A DNA stretch of 64,000 bases, taken from Micromonospora sp. U21. Its GTDB lineage: Bacteria; Actinomycetota; Actinomycetes; Mycobacteriales; Micromonosporaceae. The notes under the pieces were generated by a model. The model was not told the origin of the DNA. It worked only from the letters and a program-made list of their open reading frames with translations, and made no database searches. Shown here piece by piece: positions 1-7,957 of the stretch. How positions within the stretch are numbered: the stretch's first letter is position 1; the number at the start of each line of letters is the position of its first letter. A program made the position numbers and the translations under genes. Location: the NCBI RefSeq assembly GCF_018070045.1, contig NZ_JAGPYK010000007.1, positions 186,001-250,000 of the forward strand, read 5' to 3'.

Positions 1-1
1 G

Positions 2-754
2 CTGGCGCCCTGGCCGAACCGGATCCGCGACGGCCGCTACTCGTTCGGGGACCGGACGCACCAGCTCCCGCTGAGCGAGCCGGAGCGGCACGTCGCCATC
101 CACGGGCTGGTCAACTGGGTGCCGTGGCGGCTGCTGGAGCAGTCGCCGGACGCGGTGACGGTCGGCTACGACCTGCCGCCGCAGCCCGGCTATCCCTGGC
201 CGCTGCGGCTGATCAGCCGGTGGAGCGTCGGCCCGGGTGGGCTGCGCGCCGAGCACGAGGTGACCAACACCGGCGGTGAGGTGGCGCCGTTCGGCTTCTC
301 GGTGCACCCGTACCTGCAACTGCCGGGCGTCGCGGTGGACGACCTGATCATGCGGCTGCCGACGCGTACCCGGCTGCTGGTGGACGGGCGGCTGCTGCCG
401 GTCGGCGCGACCCCGGTGGCGGGCACCGAGTACGACTGGACCAGCCCGCGCCGGATCGGCCGTGCCCAGTTGGACCTCTGTTTCGGCCAGGTGATCGCCG
501 ACGCCGACGGCGGCTCGTCGGTGAGCCTGGCCGCGCCGGACGGCTCGTCCGGGGTGAGCATCTGGGCGGACCGGGAGTTCGGCTGGTGGCAGGTGTTCAC
601 CGGTGACGCGCTCACCGGTGAACGGCATCGCCGCTCGGTGGCGATCGAGCCGATGACGTGCCCGCCGGACGCGTTCCGCTCGGGCAAGGACGTGCTCATG
701 CTCAAGCCCGGCACGACCTGGCGGGGCGCCTGGGGCATCCGCCCCGGGGCCTGA
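2..754 (+). CDS. Aldose 1-epimerase family protein (5' truncated by window edge)
   Basis: Galactose-mutarotase-fold enzyme expected to interconvert alpha and beta anomers of a hexose in the cytoplasm. The start lies left of the window; 250 residues remain and read from base 2. Family landmarks visible are APWPNRIRDGRY at the left edge, IHGLVNWVPW, the GFSVHPYLQL stretch carrying the expected catalytic His, and AIEPMTCPPDAF carrying the expected catalytic Glu near the C-terminus. Only the N-terminal beta strands are missing, so this is truncation by the window and not a pseudogene. The substrate cannot be told from sequence. The next gene follows after 23 bases on the same strand. Confidence 0.88.
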   Translation: MAPWPNRIRDGRYSFGDRTHQLPLSEPERHVAIHGLVNWVPWRLLEQSPDAVTVGYDLPPQPGYPWPLRLISRWSVGPGGLRAEHEVTNTGGEVAPFGFSVHPYLQLPGVAVDDLIMRLPTRTRLLVDGRLLPVGATPVAGTEYDWTSPRRIGRAQLDLCFGQVIADADGGSSVSLAAPDGSSGVSIWADREFGWWQVFTGDALTGERHRRSVAIEPMTCPPDAFRSGKDVLMLKPGTTWRGAWGIRPGA

Positions 755-777
755 GCCGGGCCGGCGGGGAGAGCGGG

Positions 778-1380
778 ATGGAGTTCGCCGAGGTCGTCCG
801 GCGCCGGCGGATGGTGCGCAACTACGACCCGGACCGCCCGGTCCCGCCCGACGTGGTGGACCGGCTGCTCGACCACGCGGTACGTGCCCCGTCGGCCGGG
901 TTCGCGCAGGGCTGGGGCTTTCTGGTGCTGGAGGAGGCGGCCGACCGGGAGCGGTTCTGGGCCGCCACCACACCGGACGGTGGCGGGCGGGAGCGCTGGC
1001 TGGCCGGGATGCGCCGGGCGCCGCTGATCGTGGTGCCGCACGCCAACGAGTCGGTCTACCTCCAGCGGTACGCGGAGCCGGACAAGGGCTGGACGGACCG
1101 GTCCACCGATCGCTGGCCGGTTCCCTACTGGTACGTGGACACCGGGTTCGCCGCGCTGCTGATGTTGCTCACCGCGGTGGACGAGGGACTGGGGGCGTGT
1201 TTCTTCGGCATCCCGCCGCAACGGTTGTCCGCGTACCGGGACGCGTTCGGCGTGCCGACGGACTATCGACCCATCGGTGCCGTCACAATCGGTTACCGCG
1301 CGCCCGACCATCGGTCACCGTCGCTGCGCCGAGGGCGTCGTCCGGTGGACGAGGTGGTGCGGCGTGGCCGGTGGAGTTGA
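778..1380 (+). CDS. Nitroreductase family protein
   Basis: FMN-dependent oxidoreductase of the nitroreductase superfamily, 200 residues, a normal length. The N-terminus MEFAEVVRRRRMVRNYDPDRPV is the family hallmark: a paired-Arg region that binds the FMN phosphate. APSAGFAQGW and the later DEGLGACFFGIPP stretch are the usual flavin and dimer-interface regions. The ATG at 778 follows a GGGGAGAG ribosome site; an in-frame upstream extension to 658 lies inside the preceding gene and is unlikely. A physiological substrate cannot be inferred. It probably shares a transcript with the epimerase upstream. Confidence 0.88.
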   Translation: MEFAEVVRRRRMVRNYDPDRPVPPDVVDRLLDHAVRAPSAGFAQGWGFLVLEEAADRERFWAATTPDGGGRERWLAGMRRAPLIVVPHANESVYLQRYAEPDKGWTDRSTDRWPVPYWYVDTGFAALLMLLTAVDEGLGACFFGIPPQRLSAYRDAFGVPTDYRPIGAVTIGYRAPDHRSPSLRRGRRPVDEVVRRGRWS

Positions 1381-1568
1381 GTGCGGCGTCCCGTTCGTCC
1401 GGTTGAGGACCGGACGAGCGGTAGCGAAACTGACATCAGGGAGCAGAACGTGGTGTGCGCTGGGCGGCTAGGCTGGCACGCGTCATCGGTGCCGCACCGC
1501 GCGGTGCCCGCCGCGACCCGGCTCGGCGCCGTCGGTCGGCTCGGCCACGGGGAGGGGAGCGTGCCGTC

Positions 1569-1874
1569 GTGATCTTCAGAGCGGTCCGGGACGGGCGTCC
1601 CTATCCGGAGCACAACCTGACGCTCAAGCAGTGGGCGGAGATCCCGCCGCGACCCCTGCGCCTGGACCAGTTGATCACCACCAAGCGTGAGCTGGCGCTC
1701 GACAAGCTCCTCGCCGAGGACTCCACCTTCTACGGCGACCTCTTCCCGCACGTGGTGCAGTGGAACGGCGGGCTCTACCTGGAGGACGGCCTGCACCGGG
1801 CCCTGCGCGCCGCCCTGCAGCAGCGCAACCAGATCCACGCCCGGGTGCTGGTGCTCTCCGGGCCGATCGAATGA
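1569..1874 (+). CDS. Conserved actinobacterial ParB-like small protein
   Basis: A 101-residue protein beginning with GTG at 1569, eight bases after a strong GGGGAGGGGAGC site. It reads VIFRAVRDGRPYPEHN, then LDQLITTKRELALDKLLAEDS and YLEDGLHRALRAALQQR. I recognise this as a widespread actinobacterial family, sometimes labelled a VapB-type antitoxin in databases. The LEDGLHRALRA segment resembles the nucleotide-binding GxxHR-like motif of the ParB/sulfiredoxin fold. No toxin gene lies beside it: the neighbours are a nitroreductase and an acyl-CoA dehydrogenase. Function is unknown; the antitoxin label is not supported by context. Confidence 0.8.
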   Translation: MIFRAVRDGRPYPEHNLTLKQWAEIPPRPLRLDQLITTKRELALDKLLAEDSTFYGDLFPHVVQWNGGLYLEDGLHRALRAALQQRNQIHARVLVLSGPIE

Positions 1875-1918
1875 CGCGTCCGCTCCCACCGGCGTGAGTC
1901 TTCGTTAAGGTGGCGTCC

Positions 1919-3082
1919 ATGACCGCTCCACTGGACCTGCTCGACCTGGACCCGTCGCTCACCGAGGAGGAGCGGCAGATCCGCGACGTCGTCCGCCAGC
2001 TCGTCGACGACCGGGTACGCCCGCACGTCGCCGACTGGTACGAGGAGGGTCGGGTGCCGGCCCGCGAGCTGGCCCGGGAGTTCGGCAAGCTCGGGCTGCT
2101 CGGCATGCACCTGACCGGGTACGGCTGCGCCGGCGCCTCCGCGGTCGCGTACGGGCTGGCCTGCCAGGAACTGGAGGCCGGCGACTCCGGCCTCCGCTCA
2201 CTGGTCTCCGTGCAGGGATCCCTGGCCATGTACGCCATCTGGCGCTACGGCAGCGAGGAGCAGAAGCAGCGCTGGCTGCCGTCGATGGCGACCGGCGAGG
2301 CGATCGGGTGCTTCGGCCTGACCGAGCCCGACCACGGCTCCGACCCGGCGTCGATGGCCAGCAGGGCCCGCCGCGACGGCGACGACTGGGTGCTCACCGG
2401 CGGCAAGATGTGGATCACCAACGCGCCGATCGCCGACGTCGCGGTGATCTGGGCGCGCACCGACGCCGGCGTGCGAGGTTTCGCCGTACCCATGGACACG
2501 CCCGGTGTCACGGCCCGCGAGATCCGCCGCAAGATGTCGCTGCGCGCGTCGGTGACCGGCGAGATCGTGCTCGACGATGTCCGGCTCCCGGCGGACGCCC
2601 AAATGCCCGAGGCGGTCGGGCTCAAGGCCCCGCTGAGCTGCCTCACCGAAGCCCGGTACGGCATCGTCTGGGGCGCGGTCGGCGCCGCCCGGGACTGCCT
2701 GGAGACCGCATTGGCGTACGCCACCACCCGCACCCAGTTCGGTCGCCCGCTGGCCGGCTTCCAGCTCACCCAGGCCAAGCTCGCGGACATGGCCGTCGAA
2801 CTGGTGAAGGGGCAACTGCTCGCGCTGCACCTGGGCCGGCTCGCCGACACCGGCCGGCTGCGTCCCGAGCAGGTCAGCGTGGGCAAGCTGAACAACGTGC
2901 GGGAGGCCCTGGCCATCGCCCGGCAGTGCCGCACCATCCTCGGCGCCAACGGCGTCTCCGGGGAGTACCCGGTGATGCGGCACGCGAACAACCTGGAGAG
3001 CGTGCTGACGTACGAGGGCACCTCGGAGATTCACCAGCTGGTCGTCGGACAGCGGCTCACCGGGCTCTCCGCCTTCGCCTGA
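1919..3082 (+). CDS. Acyl-CoA dehydrogenase, glutaryl-CoA dehydrogenase type
   Basis: FAD flavoenzyme of 387 residues that introduces an alpha-beta double bond into an acyl-CoA; the closest family is glutaryl-CoA dehydrogenase, which also decarboxylates to crotonyl-CoA in lysine and aromatic catabolism. Visible landmarks are GMHLTGYGCAGASAVAYG, CFGLTEPDHGSDP and KMWITNAPIADVAVIWA (flavin-binding mid domain), the SLRASVTGEIVLDDVRLP region, and LTYEGTSEIHQL with the expected catalytic Glu at about residue 366. Start taken at ATG 1919; a GTG three codons earlier (1910) is also open. It is monocistronic here, so the pathway partner (electron-transfer flavoprotein) is elsewhere. Confidence 0.9.
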   Translation: MTAPLDLLDLDPSLTEEERQIRDVVRQLVDDRVRPHVADWYEEGRVPARELAREFGKLGLLGMHLTGYGCAGASAVAYGLACQELEAGDSGLRSLVSVQGSLAMYAIWRYGSEEQKQRWLPSMATGEAIGCFGLTEPDHGSDPASMASRARRDGDDWVLTGGKMWITNAPIADVAVIWARTDAGVRGFAVPMDTPGVTAREIRRKMSLRASVTGEIVLDDVRLPADAQMPEAVGLKAPLSCLTEARYGIVWGAVGAARDCLETALAYATTRTQFGRPLAGFQLTQAKLADMAVELVKGQLLALHLGRLADTGRLRPEQVSVGKLNNVREALAIARQCRTILGANGVSGEYPVMRHANNLESVLTYEGTSEIHQLVVGQRLTGLSAFA

Positions 3083-3178
3083 CCTGCCCGTTTACGCTTT
3101 CCGGCCGCTCAACGCGCGGCTGTCGTACGGGGGCCGTACCGTCAATGACAGACGACGTGTCTGACGAGGACGGTGAGC

Positions 3179-3970
3179 GTGATGGTCCGCGACGCTGGCA
3201 TCAACGAGCCCACGAGGGAGTTCCCCGGTTATCCGACCGGCGACGACCTCAAGGAGCGGTCGGCCGCCACACCCGAGCCGACAGCGGACACACCGGGCGG
3301 CTCCGGCGGCCCGACGACCGGTGGCGCCGGTGGGCCCGTCCGCGGCCTGCTCGTGCTGCTCGGGGCCGCCGCGCTGGCCGTGGTGGTGCTGCTCGGCGTG
3401 CAGGCGACCGGCATCCTGCCGGAGTTCCGCAACCCGTTCGCCAAGGAACGGACCGATCGCAGCCAGCCGCCGCTGCTGAAGTCGATCCAGGACCTCAGCC
3501 GCTACGTGGCCGCCGAGGGCAACTTCCAGGTCGTGGTCGACACCCAGAACGACCGGCGCAACGTTCCGGACTTCCTGCTCAACGAGCGCACCCTGTTCGT
3601 CGGCGCGGGCAGTGTCGAGGCGTACGTCGACTTCGGCAAGATCGGTGAGGGCGCTGTCGTCGAGTCCGCCGACGGCACCTCGGTCGAGATCAAGCTGCCC
3701 GCGCCACAGCTCGGCGAGACCAACCTCGACCTGGAAAAGAGCTATGTCTTCGCCGAGCAGCGCGGTCTGCTCAACCGGCTCGGTGACCTGGTCGGAAACG
3801 ACCCCAACCGGCAGCAGCAGGTCTACCAGCTCGCCGAGGAACGGATCACCGCCGCCGCCCGGGACAGCGGGCTCTCCGCCCGGGCCGAGGAGAACACCCG
3901 CAAGATGCTGGAGGGGCTGCTGCGCTCCCTCGGCTACCAGCAGGTCACGGTCATCTACATCGCCCCCTGA
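3179..3970 (+). CDS. DUF4230 domain membrane-anchored protein
   Basis: About 263 residues. An acidic, Pro/Gly-rich N-terminus of about 50 residues is followed by one hydrophobic segment (LLVLLGAAALAVVVLLGVQA) and a DUF4230 domain, so most of the protein probably lies outside the membrane. The domain shows LLKSIQDLSRYVAAEGNFQV, the VPDFLLNERTLFVGAGSVEAYVD core and a long C-terminal helix ending GYQQVTVIYIAP. Three in-frame starts are close together (GTG 3173, GTG 3179, ATG 3182); GTG 3179 is chosen because it sits eight bases from the GAGGA site. The biochemical role of DUF4230 is unknown. A terminator follows at once. Confidence 0.8.
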   Translation: MMVRDAGINEPTREFPGYPTGDDLKERSAATPEPTADTPGGSGGPTTGGAGGPVRGLLVLLGAAALAVVVLLGVQATGILPEFRNPFAKERTDRSQPPLLKSIQDLSRYVAAEGNFQVVVDTQNDRRNVPDFLLNERTLFVGAGSVEAYVDFGKIGEGAVVESADGTSVEIKLPAPQLGETNLDLEKSYVFAEQRGLLNRLGDLVGNDPNRQQQVYQLAEERITAAARDSGLSARAEENTRKMLEGLLRSLGYQQVTVIYIAP

Positions 3971-3989
3971 CCACCCACCCGCACGTCGA

Positions 3990-4023
3990 AGCGCCTGCCC
4001 CGACGACAGTCAGGGCGGGCGCT
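3990..4023. terminator. Stem-loop terminator after the DUF4230 gene
   Basis: Arms 3990-4000 (AGCGCCTGCCC) and 4013-4023 (GGGCGGGCGCT) pair over 11 bases with one G-U pair and a 12-base loop. It starts 20 bases after the stop codon and is followed by CTCGTTTCT. Confidence 0.7.
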
Positions 4024-4119
4024 CTCGTTTCTGGGCTCCCCGCGCCTCCGCCGCGCCGCGCCTCACTTGGGGCACCGCGCCTGACGCGCGGCGCCCCGTC
4101 CGGCGCGAGATCCGCACAA

Positions 4120-4181
4120 CTTCAGCGATGTTGCTGCCTCCGGCGGTCCTGAGGCAGCAACTTCCCTGAAGTTGCTGCCTC
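4120..4181. repeat. Palindromic REP-like repeat (CTTCAGxGAxGTTGCTGCCTC family)
   Basis: Arms 4120-4140 and 4151-4171 are inverted copies of a 21-base unit (19 of 21 positions match) around a 10-base loop. The last bases of the right arm run directly into another direct copy of the unit ending at 4181, so two and a half units are packed together. It lies between the DUF4230 and PspC genes in non-coding DNA. I recall similar units scattered in Micromonospora genomes, but no search was done here. Confidence 0.7.
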
Positions 4182-4222
4182 GGCCGGGGGCCTCGGGTGG
4201 GGTGCGGGATGCGGGGTGCGGG

Positions 4223-4432
4223 TCAGTGCCCGGCGGAGGCGAGGTAGCGGTCCTCGTTAGGCATGAGGAACCAGAGGACCAGGTAGACGATCACCTGGGT
4301 GCCGGGCAGCAGCAGCGACAGCAGGAACAGCAGCCGGACCATCCCGGCGGACATGCCGAACCGCTGACCGAGGCCGGCGCAGACACCAGCGATCATGCGC
4401 CCCTGGCGGGGCCGGACCAGTTTGCGACTCAT
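4223..4432 (-). CDS. PspC domain protein
   Basis: A 69-residue membrane protein. MSRKLVRPRQGRMIAGVCAGLG matches the PspC signature, followed by FGMSAGMVRLLFLLSLLLPG and VIVYLVLWFLMPNE, giving one or two membrane segments. In enterobacteria PspC is part of the phage-shock envelope-stress response; in actinomycetes the stand-alone domain has no fixed role. The start at 4432 is preferred over an upstream in-frame Met (4477) because the family begins right before the conserved RxxxGRMIAGVCAGL stretch. It is transcribed opposite to both neighbours. Confidence 0.85.
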   Translation of the reverse strand: MSRKLVRPRQGRMIAGVCAGLGQRFGMSAGMVRLLFLLSLLLPGTQVIVYLVLWFLMPNEDRYLASAGH

Positions 4433-4941
4433 CGTCGTACTCCCACTCTGCGGCGGTACGCCGCGTCTGCAATCCACGGTAGAAAGGGATGGCCAGCTCG
4501 TCGTCGGTCCCGAGAACGATCGGCGAGCCGTGGACCCGTAGGTGCATTACCCGGGTCACCCCTCCCCGACGCCTTCGCCGCGCGGGAGCAGGCCGGCGGG
4601 CGGGCGGGCGGGTGGGAGATCGTGCGTGATCTCCGGGCAGGTGGGCGGACCGCCGGACGGACGGAGGGCGCGGACGCCGACGCGCCGACGCCGACGCGCG
4701 GGCGCCGACGCCGACGCGGGGCGCGGGCGCGGCGGGGAGGTGGCGCCGCGGCGGCGGGCAGGTGTCCACGTCGCGGCGGCCGGGTGGGCCGTGAACTGGG
4801 CGGGTAGGCTCGCTGGTCGGGCACCCACACACCGGGTGACCGGCGGCCACCCGACCGGGCGGCCACGAGCGGGGCCGCCTGACCGGTGGCCACGACCGGG
4901 CCGGATCCCCCACCACGGGACGACGGCGAGGAAGCGCAGCC
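4433..4941. other. Gene-free GC-rich intergenic stretch with low-complexity tracts
   Basis: No convincing gene on either strand across 509 bases between the divergently transcribed pspC and sdaA. The open frames here are artefacts of extreme GC content. It holds a run of five GGG tracts (4598-4616) and degenerate GACGCC/GACGCG hexamer repeats at about 4674-4722. Promoters for both flanking genes must be here but I cannot place them. Confidence 0.6.
4598..4616 (+). other. Candidate G-quadruplex motif
   Basis: Five GGG runs (4598-4600, 4602-4604, 4606-4608, 4610-4612, 4614-4616) separated by single bases on the + strand, about 325 bases ahead of the serine dehydratase start. Four runs with one-base loops is the most stable G-quadruplex pattern known in vitro; no function is shown. 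Confidence 0.45.
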
Positions 4942-6312
4942 ATGATCAGTGTTTTCGATCTCTTCAGCGTCGGCATCGGGCCGTCCAGCTCGCACACGGT
5001 GGGGCCGATGCGGGCCGCCCGCACCTTCGTGGCCGGGCTCAAGGCCGACGGGCTGCTCACCGACACCGCGCGGGTGCAGGCCGAACTGTTCGGCTCGCTC
5101 GGCGCCACCGGGCACGGCCACGGCAGCGACCGGGCGGTGCTGCTCGGGCTGGCCGGCGAGGCGCCGGAGACGGTCGACACGGACACCGTCGGCCCCCGGG
5201 TCGAGCGCATCCGGGCGGAGCGGCGGATCAGCCTGCTGGACGCGCACGAGATCGACTTCGACCCGGACCGGGATCTGACGCTGCACCGCCGCCGGTCGCT
5301 GCCGTACCACCCGAACGGGATGACCTTCGCGGCGTACGACGGGACCGGCGCCGAGGTGCGCAGCCGCACCTACTACTCGGTTGGTGGCGGCTTCGTGGTG
5401 GACGAGGCGGCGGCCGGTGCGGACCGGATCAAGCCGGACAGCACACGGGTGCGGTATCCCTTCCTGACCGGGGCGGAGCTGCTGGAGGTGACCACCGCCA
5501 CCGGCCTCTCGATCAGCGAGGTGATGCTGGCCAACGAGCGCTCCTGGCGCAGCGAGGCGGAGATCCGGGCCGACCTGCTGGAGATCTGGCGGGTGATGCG
5601 GGAGTGCGTGGAGCGTGGCTGCGAGCGGGACGGCGTACTCCCTGGTGGGTTGAAGGTCCGGCGGCGCGCGGCGGAGCTGCGGCGCAGCCTGGAGGCGGAC
5701 ACGGCGACCACCGATCCGCTGCGCGCGATGGACTGGGTGACGCTGTTCGCCCTGGCGGTGAACGAGGAGAACGCCGCCGGCGGCCGGGTGGTCACCGCGC
5801 CGACCAACGGCGCGGCGGGGATCATCCCGGCGGTGCTGCACTACTACACCCGGTTCGTGCCGGGTGCCTCCGACGACGGCGTGGTGCGGTTCCTGCTGGC
5901 AGCCGGTGCGATCGGCGTGCTGTTCAAGGAGAACGCCTCGATCTCCGGCGCGGAGGTCGGCTGCCAGGGTGAGGTGGGCTCGGCCTGCTCGATGGCCGCG
6001 GCGGGCCTCGCCGAGGCGCTCGGCGGCACCCCGCAGCAGGTGGAGAACGCCGCCGAGATCGGGATGGAGCACAACCTCGGCTTGACCTGCGACCCGGTGG
6101 GTGGCCTGGTACAGATCCCCTGCATCGAGCGGAACGCGGTGGCTAGCATCAAGGCGATCACGGCCGCCCGGCTGGCGCTGCGCGGCGACGGTGTGCACGC
6201 GGTGTCGCTGGACAAGGTCATCAAGACGATGCGGGAGACGGGCGCCGACATGAAGGTCAAGTACAAGGAGACGGCGCGGGGCGGCCTGGCCGTCAACGTG
6301 ATCGAGTGCTGA
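4942..6312 (+). CDS. sdaA: L-serine ammonia-lyase (single-chain, iron-sulfur type)
   Basis: Converts L-serine to pyruvate and ammonia using a [4Fe-4S] cluster. At 456 residues it is the fused beta-alpha form. The N-terminal part starts [26 protein letters not shown], which is diagnostic. The C-terminal catalytic part carries [35 protein letters not shown] and [15 protein letters not shown]; the cysteines in the last two segments are the expected cluster ligands. It ends [17 protein letters not shown], the usual tail whose terminal Cys can occupy the active site in related enzymes. ATG at 4942 follows a GGAAGCG site. It appears monocistronic. Confidence 0.93.
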   Translation: MISVFDLFSVGIGPSSSHTVGPMRAARTFVAGLKADGLLTDTARVQAELFGSLGATGHGHGSDRAVLLGLAGEAPETVDTDTVGPRVERIRAERRISLLDAHEIDFDPDRDLTLHRRRSLPYHPNGMTFAAYDGTGAEVRSRTYYSVGGGFVVDEAAAGADRIKPDSTRVRYPFLTGAELLEVTTATGLSISEVMLANERSWRSEAEIRADLLEIWRVMRECVERGCERDGVLPGGLKVRRRAAELRRSLEADTATTDPLRAMDWVTLFALAVNEENAAGGRVVTAPTNGAAGIIPAVLHYYTRFVPGASDDGVVRFLLAAGAIGVLFKENASISGAEVGCQGEVGSACSMAAAGLAEALGGTPQQVENAAEIGMEHNLGLTCDPVGGLVQIPCIERNAVASIKAITAARLALRGDGVHAVSLDKVIKTMRETGADMKVKYKETARGGLAVNVIEC

Positions 6313-6382
6313 TCTGGCCGACTCGGGGCATTCGTTCACCGACTGCTAACCTGTCGTCCGTTTCAGGAGGCGGGAGGCAGCG

Positions 6383-7210
6383 GTGACCTCTGGCGTCGCG
6401 GCGTTGTGGTCGCACCGCAACTCGCTGCGCATCCTGGTCAGGCGGGACCTGGCGGTCAAGTACCAGCAGTCGGTGCTGGGCTACCTCTGGTCGTTGATCG
6501 AGCCGCTCGGCATGGGCGCCATCTACTGGTTCGTCTTCGGCGTGCTCTACTCGCGGGACACCGGGCGGCACCTCGGCGAGGCGGCCGGGTCGTATCCGCT
6601 GTTCCTGGTCACGGGGATCTTCGCCTGGATGTGGACCAGCTCGGCGCTGAGCGAGGCCACCAACGCGCTGACCGGTCAGTCCCGGCTGATCACCACGATG
6701 AACGTGCCGCGCCAGGTCTTCCCGATCGGCCGGGTCACCGGCCGGTTCGCCGAGTACGCGGCCGGTCTGCCGATCCTGATCGCCATCGCGGTGATCTACG
6801 CGGTGCACGGGCGGATCCGCCCCGGCTGGTCGCTGCTCTCCCTGCCGCTCGCGGTGGCCGTCCAGGCGGTCCTGCTGATCGGCCTGGCCCTGTTGCTGTC
6901 CGCGTGGAACGTGCTGATGCGCGACGTGGAGCGGTTCATGCGGCTGATCATCCGGGTGCTCTTCTACGCCACTCCGATCATCTACCCGCTCAGCCTGGTC
7001 CAGGAATCCGGCCTGCCGGGCTGGCTGAAGGTGGCGTACGAGCTGAACCCGCTGGTCGGGATCTTCCAGCTGCACCACGCGATCTGGTACCCGGACGAGT
7101 TCCCCGGCGCCCGCCTGCTCGCGACCACGGTCGTCGGCAGCCTGCTGGTGCTGACCGCCGGCTGGTGGTCGTTCCGCCGGTTGGAACCCGCCGTGCTCAA
7201 GGAACTCTGA
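6383..7210 (+). CDS. ABC-2 type polysaccharide/polyol-phosphate exporter permease
   Basis: A 275-residue integral membrane protein with about six hydrophobic segments, of the TagG/Wzm/RfbA type. The N-terminal amphipathic stretch ([24 protein letters not shown]) is typical of the family. [24 protein letters not shown] is the cytoplasmic coupling region, and [11 protein letters not shown] is a conserved late segment. GTG at 6383 follows AGGAGGCGGGAGG, and the ATPase ORF begins on the next base after its stop. With the ATPase it would export a lipid-linked wall polymer or its precursor. It is the first gene of a four-gene run to 12282 on one strand. Confidence 0.9.
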   Translation: MTSGVAALWSHRNSLRILVRRDLAVKYQQSVLGYLWSLIEPLGMGAIYWFVFGVLYSRDTGRHLGEAAGSYPLFLVTGIFAWMWTSSALSEATNALTGQSRLITTMNVPRQVFPIGRVTGRFAEYAAGLPILIAIAVIYAVHGRIRPGWSLLSLPLAVAVQAVLLIGLALLLSAWNVLMRDVERFMRLIIRVLFYATPIIYPLSLVQESGLPGWLKVAYELNPLVGIFQLHHAIWYPDEFPGARLLATTVVGSLLVLTAGWWSFRRLEPAVLKEL

Positions 7211-7957
7211 ATGGCCGCGCCGATCATCGAGGCGGACGGCCTGGGCATCCGGTTCGTCCGCAACCGCCGCCGGCAACTGCGGCTGCGGGAGTTGTTCATC
7301 CACCGGGGCGGGCGGGGTGCCCTGCCCGGCCAGTTCTGGCCGCTGCGCGACGTGTCGTTCACCGTCGAGCCGGGCGAGACGGTCGGCGTGATCGGCCGCA
7401 ACGGCACCGGTAAGAGCACCCTGCTGCGGTTGATCGCCGGAGTGCTCATTCCGGACGAGGGCAGCATCCGGGTGCACGGCGCGGTGGCCCCGCTGCTGGA
7501 GCTCTCGGCCGGTTTCTCCAACGACCTGACCGGGCGGGAGAACCTGCACCTGGTCGGTGGACTGCACGGCTTGTCGACGGGCTATCTGAAGCGGCACTTC
7601 GACGAGATCGTCGAGTTCGCCGGTGAGCAGGTGGAACGGGCCATCGACACGTCGGTGCGGCACTACTCGTCGGGGATGAAGGTGCGGCTCGGCTTCGCGA
7701 TCATCTCGCATCTGCCGCACCCGGTTCTGCTGATGGACGAGGTGACCGCGGTCGGGGACGCGGAGTTCCGCAAGAAGTGTTACGCGACGATTGATCGTCT
7801 GCTCGGGGAGGGGCGCACGCTGGTGCTGGTGTCACACAACGAAAAGGACCTGACCCGGTTCTGTCGTCGGGGGTTGTACCTCGACGCGGGCCGGTTGATG
7901 CTCGACGGCACCATCGCCGAGGCGCTCGACGCTTACCACGCCGCGGTCCCGCGGTGA
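7211..7957 (+). CDS. ABC transporter ATPase for surface polymer export (TagH/Wzt-like, short form)
   Basis: The 248-residue ATPase partner of the permease just upstream. It shows Walker A GRNGTGKS, the family-typical signature HYSSGMKVRLGFA, Walker B PVLLMDEVTAVGD and the switch region LVLVSHNEKDL. It lacks the C-terminal carbohydrate-binding domain of Wzt, so it resembles teichoic-acid-type and O-antigen exporters that do not sense a capped chain end. The stop overlaps the next start by four bases (7954-7957), indicating translational coupling to the phosphotransferase gene. Confidence 0.92.
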   Translation: MAAPIIEADGLGIRFVRNRRRQLRLRELFIHRGGRGALPGQFWPLRDVSFTVEPGETVGVIGRNGTGKSTLLRLIAGVLIPDEGSIRVHGAVAPLLELSAGFSNDLTGRENLHLVGGLHGLSTGYLKRHFDEIVEFAGEQVERAIDTSVRHYSSGMKVRLGFAIISHLPHPVLLMDEVTAVGDAEFRKKCYATIDRLLGEGRTLVLVSHNEKDLTRFCRRGLYLDAGRLMLDGTIAEALDAYHAAVPR

